Shown here in pieces: positions 45,985 through 55,077 of a stretch of DNA of 64,000 nucleotides. The position numbers were made by a program, and so were the translations under genes. The notes under the pieces were generated by a model. The model was not told where the DNA came from. It saw only the letters and a list, made by a program, of their open reading frames with translations, and did no database searches. Every line of letters starts with the position of its first letter. Position 1 is the first letter of the stretch. Source of the stretch: Herbaspirillum sp. AP02 (GTDB lineage Bacteria > Pseudomonadota > Gammaproteobacteria > Burkholderiales > Burkholderiaceae_D); the NCBI RefSeq assembly GCF_015767275.1, contig NZ_JADWMY010000003.1, forward strand, positions 248,001 to 312,000, given 5' to 3'.

Positions 45985-48900
45985 ATGTCCCAAGAACAAC
46001 ATAACGCCGCACCCAGGCCTGGCCGTTGGGCGCTGTGCTGGCGATTTGCGCGGGGCAGCTACATTCACCTGAACCGGGCCAGCCACCATGTGCTGGGTTT
46101 CACCCTCAAGCTGCTGCTGGCAGCCTATTTCGTCTTTTGCGCGCTGTTCCTGGTGCTGCGCTATGCGGTGCTGCCCGAGATCGGACACTACAAGCCGCGC
46201 ATCGAACATCTGGTGTCGGCGCAGATCGGTCGCGTGGTCAGCATCGAGGCCATCGATGCCTCCTGGAGCGGACTGCGCCCGCAGCTTTCCCTGACCAATA
46301 TCACCGTGCATGACGAGCAGGGCGAGGCCGCCCTGACCTTGCCGCGGGTATCGACCACGCTGTCCTGGAGCAGCGTGCTGGTGGCTGCGCTGCGGGTGGA
46401 AAACCTGAGCATCGAGGGCGCCGACCTGGCGATCCGCCGCGATGCCGCCGGCAAGCTCTTCGTGGCCGGCATCCCGGTACCCACGGGTGGCGATGGCAGT
46501 ACGCTGGATTGGCTGCTGTCGCAGCGCGAAATCGTGATCCGTCACAGCAAATTGCGCTGGGATGATGAAATGCGCAAGGCGCCCGAGCTGGTGCTGGAAG
46601 ACGTCAACCTGATCCTGCACAACCGCTGGTTGCGCCACCGGCTGTCCCTGCGTGCCAATCCGCCGCAGGAGACCGCGGCGCCGCTGGATGTCAGGGCCGA
46701 CTTCAGTCATCCAGCCTTCGCCCGCAGTTCCGAGATCACGCGCTGGAAGGGCGTGCTCTATGCCGACCTGCGCAACACCGACCTGGCGGTCTGGCGGGCC
46801 TGGATGGACTATCCGATCGCCATCAACAGCGGCCGCGGTTCGGTGCGCGCCTGGCTGACGCTGGACCATGCCAAGGTCGCCAATTTCACCGCCGACCTCA
46901 GCCTGGCCGACTTCAATGCCCAGCTGTCGCGACAGCTGGAGCCGCTGTCGCTCAAGCGCGTCAATGGCCGCATCTCGGCCAGCGAAACCCTGGGCGCCGG
47001 CCAGCAGGACGGCGTGCCGACCTTCGGTACCAATGGCCATCAGGTGATCCTGACCGATTTCTCGATAGAAACCCCGGACGGCTTCGTCCTGCCGCCGACT
47101 TCGATCACCGAGAGCTATGAGCCGGCCACCCCGCTCAAGGCCGAGCGTACCAGCGTCAAGGCTACCTACCTGAACCTGCAGACGTTGTCGCAACTGGCGA
47201 CCCGGTTGCCGCTGGCCCCCTCGCAGCGCAAGTTGCTGGACGACCTGGCACCACGCGGAGAACTCAACGATTTCACCGTGCAGTGGCAGGGCAGTTATCC
47301 GGAGCTCAGTTCCTATCGGGTACAGGGACGTTTCAAGGGCTTGGGCATGAAGGGCCTGGCGGCCCATGTGGAACCGCGCAAGAATCCGGCCCAGCAGGCG
47401 CGTGTGCAGTGGGCCGGCTTCCCCGGCTTCAGCAACCTGAGCGGCGAGATCGATGCCACCGAAAAAGGCGGCTCGGTCAAGGTGGATACGCAGCAACTGG
47501 TGGTCGACCTGCCTGCCGACCTCTTCGTCGAACCCAGCCTGCCGTTCGATACCCTGAAACTTCAGGCGCATTGGCAATACCTGAAGGATCAGACACTGCA
47601 GGTGGACCTGGACCAGATGCAATTCAGTCAGCCCGGCGTTGCCGGCAGTCTCTCCGGTCGCCATCTGCTGCCGCTGCAGGGCAAGTCGGCCGGCAGCCTG
47701 GACCTCGCCGGCGAATTCAGCAGCTTCGACGTCAAGGCGATCCGCCGCTACCTGCCGCAGCACATGAGCGAACCCCTGCGGCACTGGCTGACCGAGGGTC
47801 TGATGGCGGGCAACCTGCATGACGTGCAGTTCAAGCTCAAGGGCGCGCTGGCCGATTTCCCGTTCCATACCGTCAAGCCTGGCGAGCAGCCCAAGGGGCA
47901 GTTCCAGCTGAGCGGCGACTTCGAGGGGCTCAAGCTGAACTACACCCCCGGTCATGTCGGCCGCGACGGTAAGGAGCCCGAGTGGCCCTTGCTGGAAGAG
48001 GGACGCGGACGCCTGAGCATCGATCGCACCCGCCTGGAGATCAAGGCCGACAGCGCCCGCAGCCTGGGCGCACGGCTGGGGCCGGTGACGGCGCGGGTGG
48101 CCGATGCCGCTTCGCATGAAGCCACGCTGGAAATCGAGGGGGTGGCCAATGGCCCGATGCCGGCCTTCCTGCAGTACGTGAACCAGAGCCCGGTGGCGCG
48201 CTGGACCGGCAATGTCATGGAGCACAGCAGTGCGACCGGCGAGGCAAGGCTGGACCTGAAATTCCAGATGCCGCTGAACCACGCCATCGATACCCGTGCC
48301 CAGGGTGCCTTCCACTTTGCCAACAACGACGTCGACCTGCTGCCGGACCTGCCGGTGCTGTATCGCACCGCGGGCAAGGTGGAATTCAATGAACGGGGTT
48401 TCACCCTCAACGGCGTGCGGGGGCAGTTCCTGGGCGACAGCCTAGCCATCAACGGCGGAACCCAGAAGGATGGCAGCAGCCTGGTACGGCTGGAGGGGGC
48501 GATCAATGTCGAGGCGCTGCGCAAGCAATACGCCGAACCCTCGCTACAGCGCCTGCTGGCGCACCTGTCCGGAGGTACCCGTTACACCGCTACGGTGCAG
48601 GTACGGCAGCGCCAGCCCGAGGTCAGCATCGAATCCAACCTGGTCGGGCTGGGGCTGGATCTGCCGGCGCCCTTGCGCAAGGGCGCGCAGGACAACCTGC
48701 CGCTGCGGGTGGACCTGCTGCCGTTGGCCTCGTCCGATCCCCTGGTCGAGCGCGAGGAAATGCGCATGGCGCTGGGCCAGAACGTCAGCGCCCGCCATGT
48801 GCGGGAACGCGTGGTGGCCAGCGGCGGCAACTGGCGTGTGGTCAGTGGCGGCATCGGCTGGAACCAGCCGGCGCCGACTCCGGCGGCGGGGCTCAAGCTG

Positions 48901-50304
48901 GCGCTGGCCGCCGATAGCCTGGACCTGGACGCCTGGCTGGCACTGAAGAACGACCTGGTCGGCAAGGACGTCGCGCCCGGCGCCGCTGCCGGGCAGACCG
49001 GGCGTCTGGGCAGCAGCGAAGTGACCCAGTACCTGCAGCCGGACAATGTCTCGGCCCGGGTGGGCGAGCTCAGGTTGATGGGCAAGAAGCTCAACAAACT
49101 GATTCTGGAGGCCACGCATCGTCGCAACACCTGGCAGATGAACCTGGAGTCGCAGCAGGCAGCCGGCAGCGTGACCTGGGACGAGTCCACCGGCGGCAAG
49201 GGCGCAGGCAAGGTGACGGCGCGCCTGTCCTCGCTGGTCATCCCCAAGTCCAGCCCGACGAGCGAAGCGCAGCCGGCCTCCGCCCAAGCCGACAGCAGCA
49301 GCGACGACAACGTGCAGATGCCGGCGCTGGACATCCGTGCCGACCAGTTCGAGCTGGGCGGCAAGAAGCTGGGCCGGCTGGAGCTTGATGCCAGTAACAT
49401 CGTCACCTCGGTGGGGCGTGAATGGCGCATCAGCCGGCTGCTGCTGGCCAATCCCGATGCGCAGTTCCGCGCCGCCGGCAACTGGCTCAGCTTCGGCAGC
49501 AACCATACCTCCAACTTCACCTATGCCCTGGACATCGACGACGCCGGCAAGCTGCTGGAGCGCTTCGGTTATCCCGGCACCATCCGCGGCGGTCGTGGCA
49601 AGCTGGATGGCGACCTGAGCTGGAAGGCGCCACCCTATGCGATGGACATGGCCAGCCTGGGCGGCCAGGTGCACATGGATGTGCACTCGGGCCAGTTCCT
49701 GAAGGTTGATCCGGGGGCGGCCAAGCTCCTGGGCGTGCTCAACCTGCAGGCGCTGCCGCGCCGGCTGACGCTGGACTTCCGCGACGTGTTCTCGGAAGGC
49801 TTTGCCTTCGATACGGTGGCCGGCACCGCCAGCATCGCCCGTGGCATCGCCACCACCGACAATCTCAAGATGACCGGCGTGACGGCCTCGGTGTTGATGA
49901 GCGGCTCGGCCGACATCGCCCGCGAAACCCAGGACCTGCACGTGGTGGTGATCCCCGAGATCAACCTCGGTACGGCCTCGGTGGTGGCCATGGCGGTCAA
50001 CCCGGTGGTGGGCGTGAGTACCTTGCTGGCACAGCTGTTCCTGCGTAATCCGGTGATGAAGTCGCTCAGTTTCGAATACAAGGTGACCGGGCCTTGGAGC
50101 GACCCCATCGTGGTCAAGCAGGGGCAGGTGTCGCCGGTGGATGCCGAGCGCGCCAAGGAAGTGCTGCAGAAGGGCCAGGACGGCAAGAACCCGGGCCCGG
50201 GCCAGGATCCGCCCGCCAATGATCTGGCCCCGCCACCGGCGACTGCCCCTGCCACCCGGCGCCGCCAGCCTGCGCCCGGGCCGGCCATCAATTCCGGTGC
50301 CTGA
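45985..50304 (+). CDS. yhdP: YhdP family AsmA-like envelope protein
   Basis: A 1439-residue protein anchored by one inner-membrane helix (37-60, LGFTLKLLLAAYFVFCALFL) with a giant periplasmic part of the DUF3971/AsmA2 type. In E. coli, YhdP, TamB and YdbH are bridge-like proteins moving phospholipid to the outer membrane. The YhdP-specific N-terminus (EIGHYKPRIEHLVSAQIGRVVSIEAIDASWSGLRPQL, read in parts) and the C-terminal AsmA region (NPVVGVSTLLAQLFLRNPV and FEYKVTGPWSDP) are plain. The end is a Pro/Ala-rich tail. The ATG at 45985 is conserved with family starts; an upstream in-frame ATG adds Cys-rich junk. The nitrilase and tldD genes follow, as in many relatives. Confidence 0.93.
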   Translation: MSQEQHNAAPRPGRWALCWRFARGSYIHLNRASHHVLGFTLKLLLAAYFVFCALFLVLRYAVLPEIGHYKPRIEHLVSAQIGRVVSIEAIDASWSGLRPQLSLTNITVHDEQGEAALTLPRVSTTLSWSSVLVAALRVENLSIEGADLAIRRDAAGKLFVAGIPVPTGGDGSTLDWLLSQREIVIRHSKLRWDDEMRKAPELVLEDVNLILHNRWLRHRLSLRANPPQETAAPLDVRADFSHPAFARSSEITRWKGVLYADLRNTDLAVWRAWMDYPIAINSGRGSVRAWLTLDHAKVANFTADLSLADFNAQLSRQLEPLSLKRVNGRISASETLGAGQQDGVPTFGTNGHQVILTDFSIETPDGFVLPPTSITESYEPATPLKAERTSVKATYLNLQTLSQLATRLPLAPSQRKLLDDLAPRGELNDFTVQWQGSYPELSSYRVQGRFKGLGMKGLAAHVEPRKNPAQQARVQWAGFPGFSNLSGEIDATEKGGSVKVDTQQLVVDLPADLFVEPSLPFDTLKLQAHWQYLKDQTLQVDLDQMQFSQPGVAGSLSGRHLLPLQGKSAGSLDLAGEFSSFDVKAIRRYLPQHMSEPLRHWLTEGLMAGNLHDVQFKLKGALADFPFHTVKPGEQPKGQFQLSGDFEGLKLNYTPGHVGRDGKEPEWPLLEEGRGRLSIDRTRLEIKADSARSLGARLGPVTARVADAASHEATLEIEGVANGPMPAFLQYVNQSPVARWTGNVMEHSSATGEARLDLKFQMPLNHAIDTRAQGAFHFANNDVDLLPDLPVLYRTAGKVEFNERGFTLNGVRGQFLGDSLAINGGTQKDGSSLVRLEGAINVEALRKQYAEPSLQRLLAHLSGGTRYTATVQVRQRQPEVSIESNLVGLGLDLPAPLRKGAQDNLPLRVDLLPLASSDPLVEREEMRMALGQNVSARHVRERVVASGGNWRVVSGGIGWNQPAPTPAAGLKLALAADSLDLDAWLALKNDLVGKDVAPGAAAGQTGRLGSSEVTQYLQPDNVSARVGELRLMGKKLNKLILEATHRRNTWQMNLESQQAAGSVTWDESTGGKGAGKVTARLSSLVIPKSSPTSEAQPASAQADSSSDDNVQMPALDIRADQFELGGKKLGRLELDASNIVTSVGREWRISRLLLANPDAQFRAAGNWLSFGSNHTSNFTYALDIDDAGKLLERFGYPGTIRGGRGKLDGDLSWKAPPYAMDMASLGGQVHMDVHSGQFLKVDPGAAKLLGVLNLQALPRRLTLDFRDVFSEGFAFDTVAGTASIARGIATTDNLKMTGVTASVLMSGSADIARETQDLHVVVIPEINLGTASVVAMAVNPVVGVSTLLAQLFLRNPVMKSLSFEYKVTGPWSDPIVVKQGQVSPVDAERAKEVLQKGQDGKNPGPGQDPPANDLAPPPATAPATRRRQPAPGPAINSGA

Positions 50305-50410
50305 ATCCGACCGTGCGGCGCCTGCAGATCGGCGCGGGATGGGCCATACTGAAGCATTCTTCATATCATTTACGCGTCCTCTCATCTTCAGACGCGAGTC
50401 AGGTGTGAGC

Positions 50411-50441
50411 CGGACATGAGGCAAACATGAGGCAGACATGA
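50411..50441 (+). repeat. three tandem ATG-containing 11-nt units before the nitrilase start
   Basis: GACATGAGGCA, AACATGAGGCA and GACATGAGCCA follow one another. The first two ATGs (50416, 50427) each open a four-codon frame, MRQT-stop, whose TGA overlaps the next ATG. The third ATG (50438) starts the nitrilase gene. Confidence 0.7.
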
Positions 50442-51244
50442 GCCAGACATTCAAGGTAGCGGCCATCCAGATGGTCTCCACCCCCGAGGTGCAAGAGAAC
50501 TTCGCCAGTGCGGCGCGCCTGGTGGCGCAGGCGGCGGAGCAGGGCGCGCAGCTGGTGCTGCTGCCCGAGTACTGGCCACTGCTGGGTCGCCATGAACGCG
50601 ACAAGCTGGGCCACGCCGAAGCCGATGGCACCGGCCCGATCCAGGCATTCATGCAGACGCAGGCACGCCAGCACCAGGTGTGGCTGGTCGGCGGCACCCT
50701 GCCGCTGCAGTCGGATGACCCGGACAAGGTGCTCAATACCTCGCTGGTCTACGATCCGCAAGGCCGGCGCGTGGCCCGCTATGACAAGATCCACCTGTTC
50801 AATTTTTCCCGTGGACAGGAAAGCTATGACGAGGCCCGCACCATCGAACATGGCGGCGAGGTACGCAGCTTCGAGGCGCCGTTCGGCCGGGTCGGACTAT
50901 CGGTCTGCTATGACCTGCGCTTCCCCGAGCTTTACCGGGCCATGGGCGAGTGCGCGCTGATCGTGATGCCGGCCGCCTTCACCTATACCACCGGCCGCGC
51001 CCACTGGGAGCTGCTGCTGCGTGCCCGTGCCGTCGAGAACCAGTGCTACGTGCTGGCCTCGGCCCAGGGGGGCGAGCATGTCAATGGCCGTCGTACCTGG
51101 GGCCACAGCATGCTGGTAGACCCGTGGGGCGAGATCGTGTCGGTCCTGCCGGAAGGCGAAGGACTTGTGATCGGCGATATCGACCCCCATCGTCTACAAT
51201 ACGTTCGAGAAAGCTTGCCGGCGCTTCGCCATCGCAAGCTTTGA
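50438..51244 (+). CDS. carbon-nitrogen hydrolase (Nit family, deaminated-glutathione amidase-like)
   Basis: A 268-residue nitrilase-superfamily enzyme with the catalytic triad Glu44 (LLPEYWPL), Lys117 (YDKIHLF) and Cys157 ([16 protein letters not shown]). The closest described group is Nit1/Nit2-like; bacterial members near yhdP and tldD are often assigned as deaminated glutathione (omega) amidases that repair metabolites. GAGG lies five bases before the ATG. Two minimal four-codon frames overlap just upstream. A hairpin spans the stop codon, 26 bp before tldD. Confidence 0.88.
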   Translation: MSQTFKVAAIQMVSTPEVQENFASAARLVAQAAEQGAQLVLLPEYWPLLGRHERDKLGHAEADGTGPIQAFMQTQARQHQVWLVGGTLPLQSDDPDKVLNTSLVYDPQGRRVARYDKIHLFNFSRGQESYDEARTIEHGGEVRSFEAPFGRVGLSVCYDLRFPELYRAMGECALIVMPAAFTYTTGRAHWELLLRARAVENQCYVLASAQGGEHVNGRRTWGHSMLVDPWGEIVSVLPEGEGLVIGDIDPHRLQYVRESLPALRHRKL

Positions 51245-51252
51245 CCTTTTTT
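51210..51252 (+). terminator. hairpin with T tract overlapping the nitrilase stop
   Basis: AAAGCTTGC (51210-51218) pairs with GCAAGCTTT (51234-51242), and GGCG/CGCC nest inside. GACC and six T residues follow. It covers the last nitrilase codons and lies 18 bases before tldD, so it may act as a partial terminator between the genes. Confidence 0.6.
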
Positions 51253-51270
51253 GCCTTCCGACAAGACGCT

Positions 51271-52731
51271 ATGAAATTATTTGAACCCAACATGGGCGCC
51301 CTGCAAGTGGCGCGTGACGTGCTGCTGACTCCCTTCGGCCTGGACGAATCCAAGCTGCTCAAGGCGCTGGGCAGCATGTTCACGCACAAGGTCGACTACG
51401 CCGATCTCTATTTCCAGTTCACCAAGAGCGAGGGCTGGAGCCTGGAAGAGGGCATCGTCAAGACCGGCAGTTTTTCCATCGACCAGGGCGTGGGCGTGCG
51501 TGCCGTGTCGGGCGACAAGACCGCATTTTCCTATTCCGACGAGATTTCGGAATCCGCCCTGATGGACGCCGCCGCCGCCACCCGCACCATCGCCCGCCAG
51601 GGCAGCGGCAAGATCAAGGTGGCCGGGTCGATGATCCCCGCCGGTGGTCGCGCCCTGTATCTGCCGCACGATCCGCTGACCTCGCTGGACGCCACTGCCA
51701 AGGTGCAATTGCTGGAGCGCGTCGAGCGCATCGCCCGTGCCAAGGACCCACGCGTCAAGCAGGTCATGGCCAGCCTTTCCGGCGAATATGATGTGGTGCT
51801 GGTGGCGCGTGCCGATGGCGTGCTGGCGGCCGATATCCGACCGCTGGTGCGGGTCTCGGTCACGGTGATCGCCGAACAGAATGGCCGTCGCGAGATGGGC
51901 AGCAGTGGTGGCGGTGGCCGCTATGACTACGGCTATTTCTCCGATGTGCTGCTGGAAAAATATGCCTCCGAGGCGGTCGCCACGGCGCTGGTCAACCTGG
52001 AAGCGCGCCCGGCCCCGGCCGGCCCGATGACCGTCGTGCTCGGCCCCGGCTGGCCCGGCATCCTGCTGCACGAAGCCATCGGCCACGGCCTGGAAGGCGA
52101 CTTCAACCGCAAGGGCTCGTCCACCTTCTCCGGCCGGATTGGCGAGCGTGTCGCGGCCAAGGGCGTGACCGTGGTCGATGACGGCACGATTGCCGACCGT
52201 CGCGGCTCGCTCAACATCGACGACGAAGGCAACCCGACCCAGTGCACCACCCTCATCGAGGATGGCATCCTGAAGGGTTATATCCAGGACACCATGAACG
52301 CCCGCCTGATGAAGATGGACGTCACCGGCAATGCCCGTCGCGAGTCCTTCGCGCACCTGCCCATGCCGCGCATGACCAATACCTACATGCTGGGCGGCGA
52401 CCAGGACCCGGGTGAAATCCTGGCCTCGGTCAAGAACGGCCTGTATGCGGTCAACTTCGGCGGCGGCCAGGTGGATATCACCAACGGCAAGTTCGTCTTC
52501 TCCGCCAGTGAGGCTTACATGATCGAGGATGGCAAGATCACCTATCCGGTCAAGGGCGCCACGCTGATCGGCAATGGTCCGGATGTGCTGAACCGGGTTT
52601 CCATGATCGGCAACGACATGCGCCTGGATTCGGGCGTGGGCGTATGCGGCAAGGAAGGCCAGAGCGTGCCGGTGGGCGTGGGCCAGCCGACCTTGCGCCT
52701 GGATGGCGTGACCGTGGGGGGCACTGCCTGA
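51271..52731 (+). CDS. tldD: metalloprotease TldD
   Basis: A 486-residue subunit of the TldD/TldE protease, known in E. coli for microcin maturation and CcdA turnover. The zinc motif HEAIGH is at 267-272 in [15 protein letters not shown], distinctive of TldD as opposed to TldE. The N-terminal YADLYFQ, the [12 protein letters not shown] loop and the C-terminal [18 protein letters not shown] are conserved. The ATG at 51271 matches the family start but has no strong ribosome site. Its partner TldE (PmbA) is not in the window. A terminator follows. Confidence 0.95.
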   Translation: MKLFEPNMGALQVARDVLLTPFGLDESKLLKALGSMFTHKVDYADLYFQFTKSEGWSLEEGIVKTGSFSIDQGVGVRAVSGDKTAFSYSDEISESALMDAAAATRTIARQGSGKIKVAGSMIPAGGRALYLPHDPLTSLDATAKVQLLERVERIARAKDPRVKQVMASLSGEYDVVLVARADGVLAADIRPLVRVSVTVIAEQNGRREMGSSGGGGRYDYGYFSDVLLEKYASEAVATALVNLEARPAPAGPMTVVLGPGWPGILLHEAIGHGLEGDFNRKGSSTFSGRIGERVAAKGVTVVDDGTIADRRGSLNIDDEGNPTQCTTLIEDGILKGYIQDTMNARLMKMDVTGNARRESFAHLPMPRMTNTYMLGGDQDPGEILASVKNGLYAVNFGGGQVDITNGKFVFSASEAYMIEDGKITYPVKGATLIGNGPDVLNRVSMIGNDMRLDSGVGVCGKEGQSVPVGVGQPTLRLDGVTVGGTA

Positions 52732-52763
52732 ACCTGCGCAACAGCTTCAGCAGTGCAATGAAG

Positions 52764-52794
52764 ACCGCCGGAGAGCTTGCCGGCGGTTTTTTTT
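52764..52794 (+). terminator. tldD terminator
   Basis: ACCGCCGG pairs with CCGGCGGT across an 8-nt loop and continues into eight T residues, 32 bases after the tldD stop. Confidence 0.9.
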
Positions 52795-53096
52795 CGTCGG
52801 CGGGGGCGGGAAAGGCGTTGCGGGAGACGTCGCCAGATCAAATTTCAGGGTTTTTTTGCAGGATAACCACAGCGGAAAGCTGCGCCGAAGGCGGGCAGGG
52901 CTTGCAGAGGGCATGATTTTTTGTTGCCTTTATCGGCAAAATTTTTGCCTATCAAGCAAAGTTAATTCAAAAATCACGATATTTATGAATAAAACGTGCA
53001 TGAGCACTGCATCATTCCATTTTTCGCATCTCCCTTGCCAAAGCCCCGGATTTGTAGCACTATGAATGTCTGCTTCAATTATCCATGACGCCAGAC

Positions 53097-53177
53097 ATGT
53101 CTTTCATCCGCGCTTACTTTTATTTTTACTTTAGCTATTCCAGCCCCACGGCGGTGAAAAGCGGTAAGCGTTCGTAA
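53097..53177 (+). CDS. aroG leader peptide, Phe/Tyr-rich
   Basis: A 26-codon ORF starting MSFIRAYFYFYFSY and ending VKSGKRS. Eight of the first 14 codons are aromatic: Phe3, Tyr7, Phe8, Tyr9, Phe10, Tyr11, Phe12, Tyr14. It lies 98 bases upstream of the DAHP synthase gene and 22 bases before a strong terminator, which is the layout of pheA/trp-type attenuation leaders. No strong Shine-Dalgarno is visible, a reservation. The predicted role is that ribosome stalling at Phe or Tyr codons, when those charged tRNAs are scarce, allows transcription into aroG. Confidence 0.78.
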   Translation: MSFIRAYFYFYFSYSSPTAVKSGKRS

Positions 53178-53212
53178 AAAGACAAAACCGAATTTCCTAA
53201 AAACCGCCAGTG
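53147..53212 (+). promoter_or_regulatory. antiterminator pairing in the aroG leader
   Basis: CACGGCGGT (53147-53155), inside the leader ORF tail, can pair with ACCGCC-a-GTG (53203-53212), the 5' arm and loop of the terminator, with one bulged base. AGCGGT at 53160-53165 offers a second partner. Either pairing prevents the terminator from forming. Confidence 0.6.
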
Positions 53213-53228
53213 ATGGCGGTTTTTTTTT
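53199..53228 (+). terminator. attenuator (intrinsic terminator) upstream of aroG
   Basis: AAAAACCGCCA and TGGCGGTTTTT pair perfectly around GTGA, with further T residues to 53228, only 46 bases before the aroG ATG. No gene ends nearby, so its role is most likely attenuation. Confidence 0.85.
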
Positions 53229-53274
53229 GGGTCAAATTTCCAGCTGAATATTTGCAGCACACCAGGAGAAAAAA

Positions 53275-54348
53275 ATGCCGCGCACTGACGATCTTCGCAT
53301 CCGAGAAATGAAAGAACTGGTCCCCCCCTCGCATCTCATCCGCGAATTCGGCTGCACCGAAAAGGTCGAGCGCACCACCGCCGAAGCCCGCACCGCGCTG
53401 CATCGCATCCTGCACGGCCAGGACGACCGCCTGATGGTCGTCATCGGCCCCTGTTCCATCCACGACACCAAGGCCGCCATGGAATATGCGCGCCGCCTGG
53501 TGGTGGAGCGCGAGCGCCACAAGAACGAGCTGGAAATCGTCATGCGCGTCTACTTCGAGAAGCCACGCACCACGGTCGGCTGGAAAGGCCTGATCAACGA
53601 CCCGTACATGGACAACAGCTTCCGCATCAACGATGGCCTGCGCGCTGCCCGTGAACTGCTGTTGAACATCAACGACCTGGGCCTGCCGGCCGGTACCGAA
53701 TTCCTGGACGTGATCAGCCCGCAATACATCGCCGACCTGATCAGCTGGGGTGCCATCGGCGCGCGTACCACCGAATCCCAGGTACACCGCGAACTGGCCT
53801 CTGGCCTGTCCTGCCCGGTGGGCTTCAAGAACGGCACCGACGGCAACGTCAAGATCGCCGTGGATGCCATCAAGGCCGCGTCCCAGCCGCACCACTTCCT
53901 GTCGGTGACCAAGGGTGGTCACTCGGCCATCGTCTCCACTGCCGGCAACGAGGATTGCCACATCATCCTGCGCGGCGGCAAGCAGCCCAACTATGATGCG
54001 CCCAGCGTGGAAGCGGCCTGCCAGGACATCGCCAAGAGCGGCCTGGCGGCGCGCCTGATGATCGATGCCTCGCACGCCAACAGCTCCAAGAAGCCGGAAA
54101 ACCAGATCCCCGTCTGCGCCGACATCGGCCGCCAGATCGCCGGTGGCGACACCCGCATTGTCGGCGTGATGGTGGAATCGCACCTGATCGCCGGCCGCCA
54201 GGATCTGGTGCCGGGCAAGGAACTGACCTACGGCCAGTCCGTCACTGATGGCTGCATCAACTGGGAAGAAAGCGTGCAAGTGCTGCAAGGCTTGGCGGAC
54301 TCCGTCAAGCAGCGCCGCCTGGTCGGGGATGAGCGCGACGCAGCCTGA
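53275..54348 (+). CDS. aroG: 3-deoxy-7-phosphoheptulonate (DAHP) synthase, class I
   Basis: A 357-residue enzyme making DAHP from phosphoenolpyruvate and erythrose-4-phosphate, the first step of aromatic amino acid synthesis. It is an AroF/G/H-type class I enzyme: VVIGPCSIHD, MRVYFEKPRTTVGWKGLINDPYMD, ISPQYIADLISWGAIGARTTESQVHRELASGLSCPVGFKNGTDG (read in parts) and the metal-binding IDASHANSSKKPENQ are all present. AGGAG precedes the ATG. A Phe/Tyr leader peptide and attenuator lie upstream. Whether it is feedback-inhibited by Phe or Tyr cannot be decided here, so the letter G is conventional. Confidence 0.95.
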   Translation: MPRTDDLRIREMKELVPPSHLIREFGCTEKVERTTAEARTALHRILHGQDDRLMVVIGPCSIHDTKAAMEYARRLVVERERHKNELEIVMRVYFEKPRTTVGWKGLINDPYMDNSFRINDGLRAARELLLNINDLGLPAGTEFLDVISPQYIADLISWGAIGARTTESQVHRELASGLSCPVGFKNGTDGNVKIAVDAIKAASQPHHFLSVTKGGHSAIVSTAGNEDCHIILRGGKQPNYDAPSVEAACQDIAKSGLAARLMIDASHANSSKKPENQIPVCADIGRQIAGGDTRIVGVMVESHLIAGRQDLVPGKELTYGQSVTDGCINWEESVQVLQGLADSVKQRRLVGDERDAA

Positions 54349-54400
54349 TCGGGCATGACCGGGCCTGCCCCGGCCTGATCCGCTTCACGCAGCGCGCAAG

Positions 54401-54427
54401 AAAAACGCCGGCATCGCCGGCGTTTTT
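54401..54427. terminator. bidirectional terminator between aroG and yajQ
   Basis: AAAAACGCCGGC pairs perfectly with GCCGGCGTTTTT around ATC. The A and T flanks let it serve both convergent genes. Confidence 0.9.
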
Positions 54428-54455
54428 CATTGCGGAGCCAGATCGGAACCGGCAA

Positions 54456-54941
54456 TCAATCACGGAAGTTGTTGAACTCCAGCGGAATATCCTTGATCTC
54501 CTTGCGCAGCAGCGCCATGGCAGCCTGCAGGTCATCGCGCTTGGCCCCGGTGATGCGCACGGCATCGCCCTGGATGCTGGCTTGCACCTTCATCTTGCTG
54601 TCCTTGATGACACGCACGATCTTCTTGGCATCGTCGCTCTCGATGCCGTTCTTGACCTTGATCACCTGCTTGACCTTGTCACCGCCGATCTTTTCGATCT
54701 TGCCCTCGTCCAGGAAGCGTACGTCGACGTTGCGCTTGGTCATCTTGTTGGTGAGCACGTCGCGCACCTGGCTCAGCTGGAAGTCGGAGTCGGCGAAGGC
54801 GGTCAGTTCGCGTTCCTTTTGCTCGACGCGGGCGTCGGTACCCTTGAAGTCGAAGCGGGTGGAGATTTCCTTGTTGGCTTGTTCTACGGCATTCTTGACT
54901 TCGACCAGATTGGCTTCGCAGACGGTATCGAATGAGGGCAT
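54456..54941 (-). CDS. yajQ: YajQ family nucleotide-binding protein
   Basis: A 161-residue cytoplasmic protein of the YajQ family (two ferredoxin-like folds). Some members bind cyclic di-GMP and act with a transcription regulator in virulence control; others bind nucleic acids. Recognisable: [26 protein letters not shown] (read in parts), [14 protein letters not shown], and the C-terminal [30 protein letters not shown] stands before the ATG. Ligand binding here is not proven by sequence. It converges with aroG and is divergent from murB. Confidence 0.93.
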   Translation of the reverse strand: MPSFDTVCEANLVEVKNAVEQANKEISTRFDFKGTDARVEQKERELTAFADSDFQLSQVRDVLTNKMTKRNVDVRFLDEGKIEKIGGDKVKQVIKVKNGIESDDAKKIVRVIKDSKMKVQASIQGDAVRITGAKRDDLQAAMALLRKEIKDIPLEFNNFRD

Positions 54942-55062
54942 GGCTTTATCCTTATGTTCTTGCAGCCGGCGGAGGCCGGCGTCTGACCCGTGATTCTAGC
55001 GGAGTGGGGCCGCCGCCGCCATCGTCGTCCCGCCGACAGCCGATGTCCGGCCTCTGGAGCGC

Positions 55063-55068
55063 TATAAT
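55063..55068 (+). promoter_or_regulatory. -10 hexamer immediately upstream of murB
   Basis: A perfect TATAAT with only nine bases to the murB ATG, implying a transcript that begins at or within a few bases of the start codon. No good -35 is seen. Confidence 0.5.
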
Positions 55069-55077
55069 CGCTGCCCT

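Larger units (their letters stand above)
52732..53274. other. tldD/aroG intergenic region with attenuator leader
   Basis: 543 bp. From the left: tldD terminator (52764-52794), an AT-rich stretch (about 52900-53060) without a supported gene, a possible TTGCCA -35 (53035-53040), the Phe/Tyr-rich leader ORF (53097-53177), and the attenuator hairpin (53199-53228). aroG follows. Confidence 0.7.

Noticed and set aside
48544..50736. 730-codon open frame antisense to yhdP
   Set aside because: Shadow frame extending through the yhdP-nitrilase gap; no domain recognised.
52856..53065. 69-codon frame upstream of the aroG leader
   Set aside because: It starts with a non-ATG codon, lies in AT-rich DNA and has no ribosome site. 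The aromatic leader ORF at 53097 is the convincing one.
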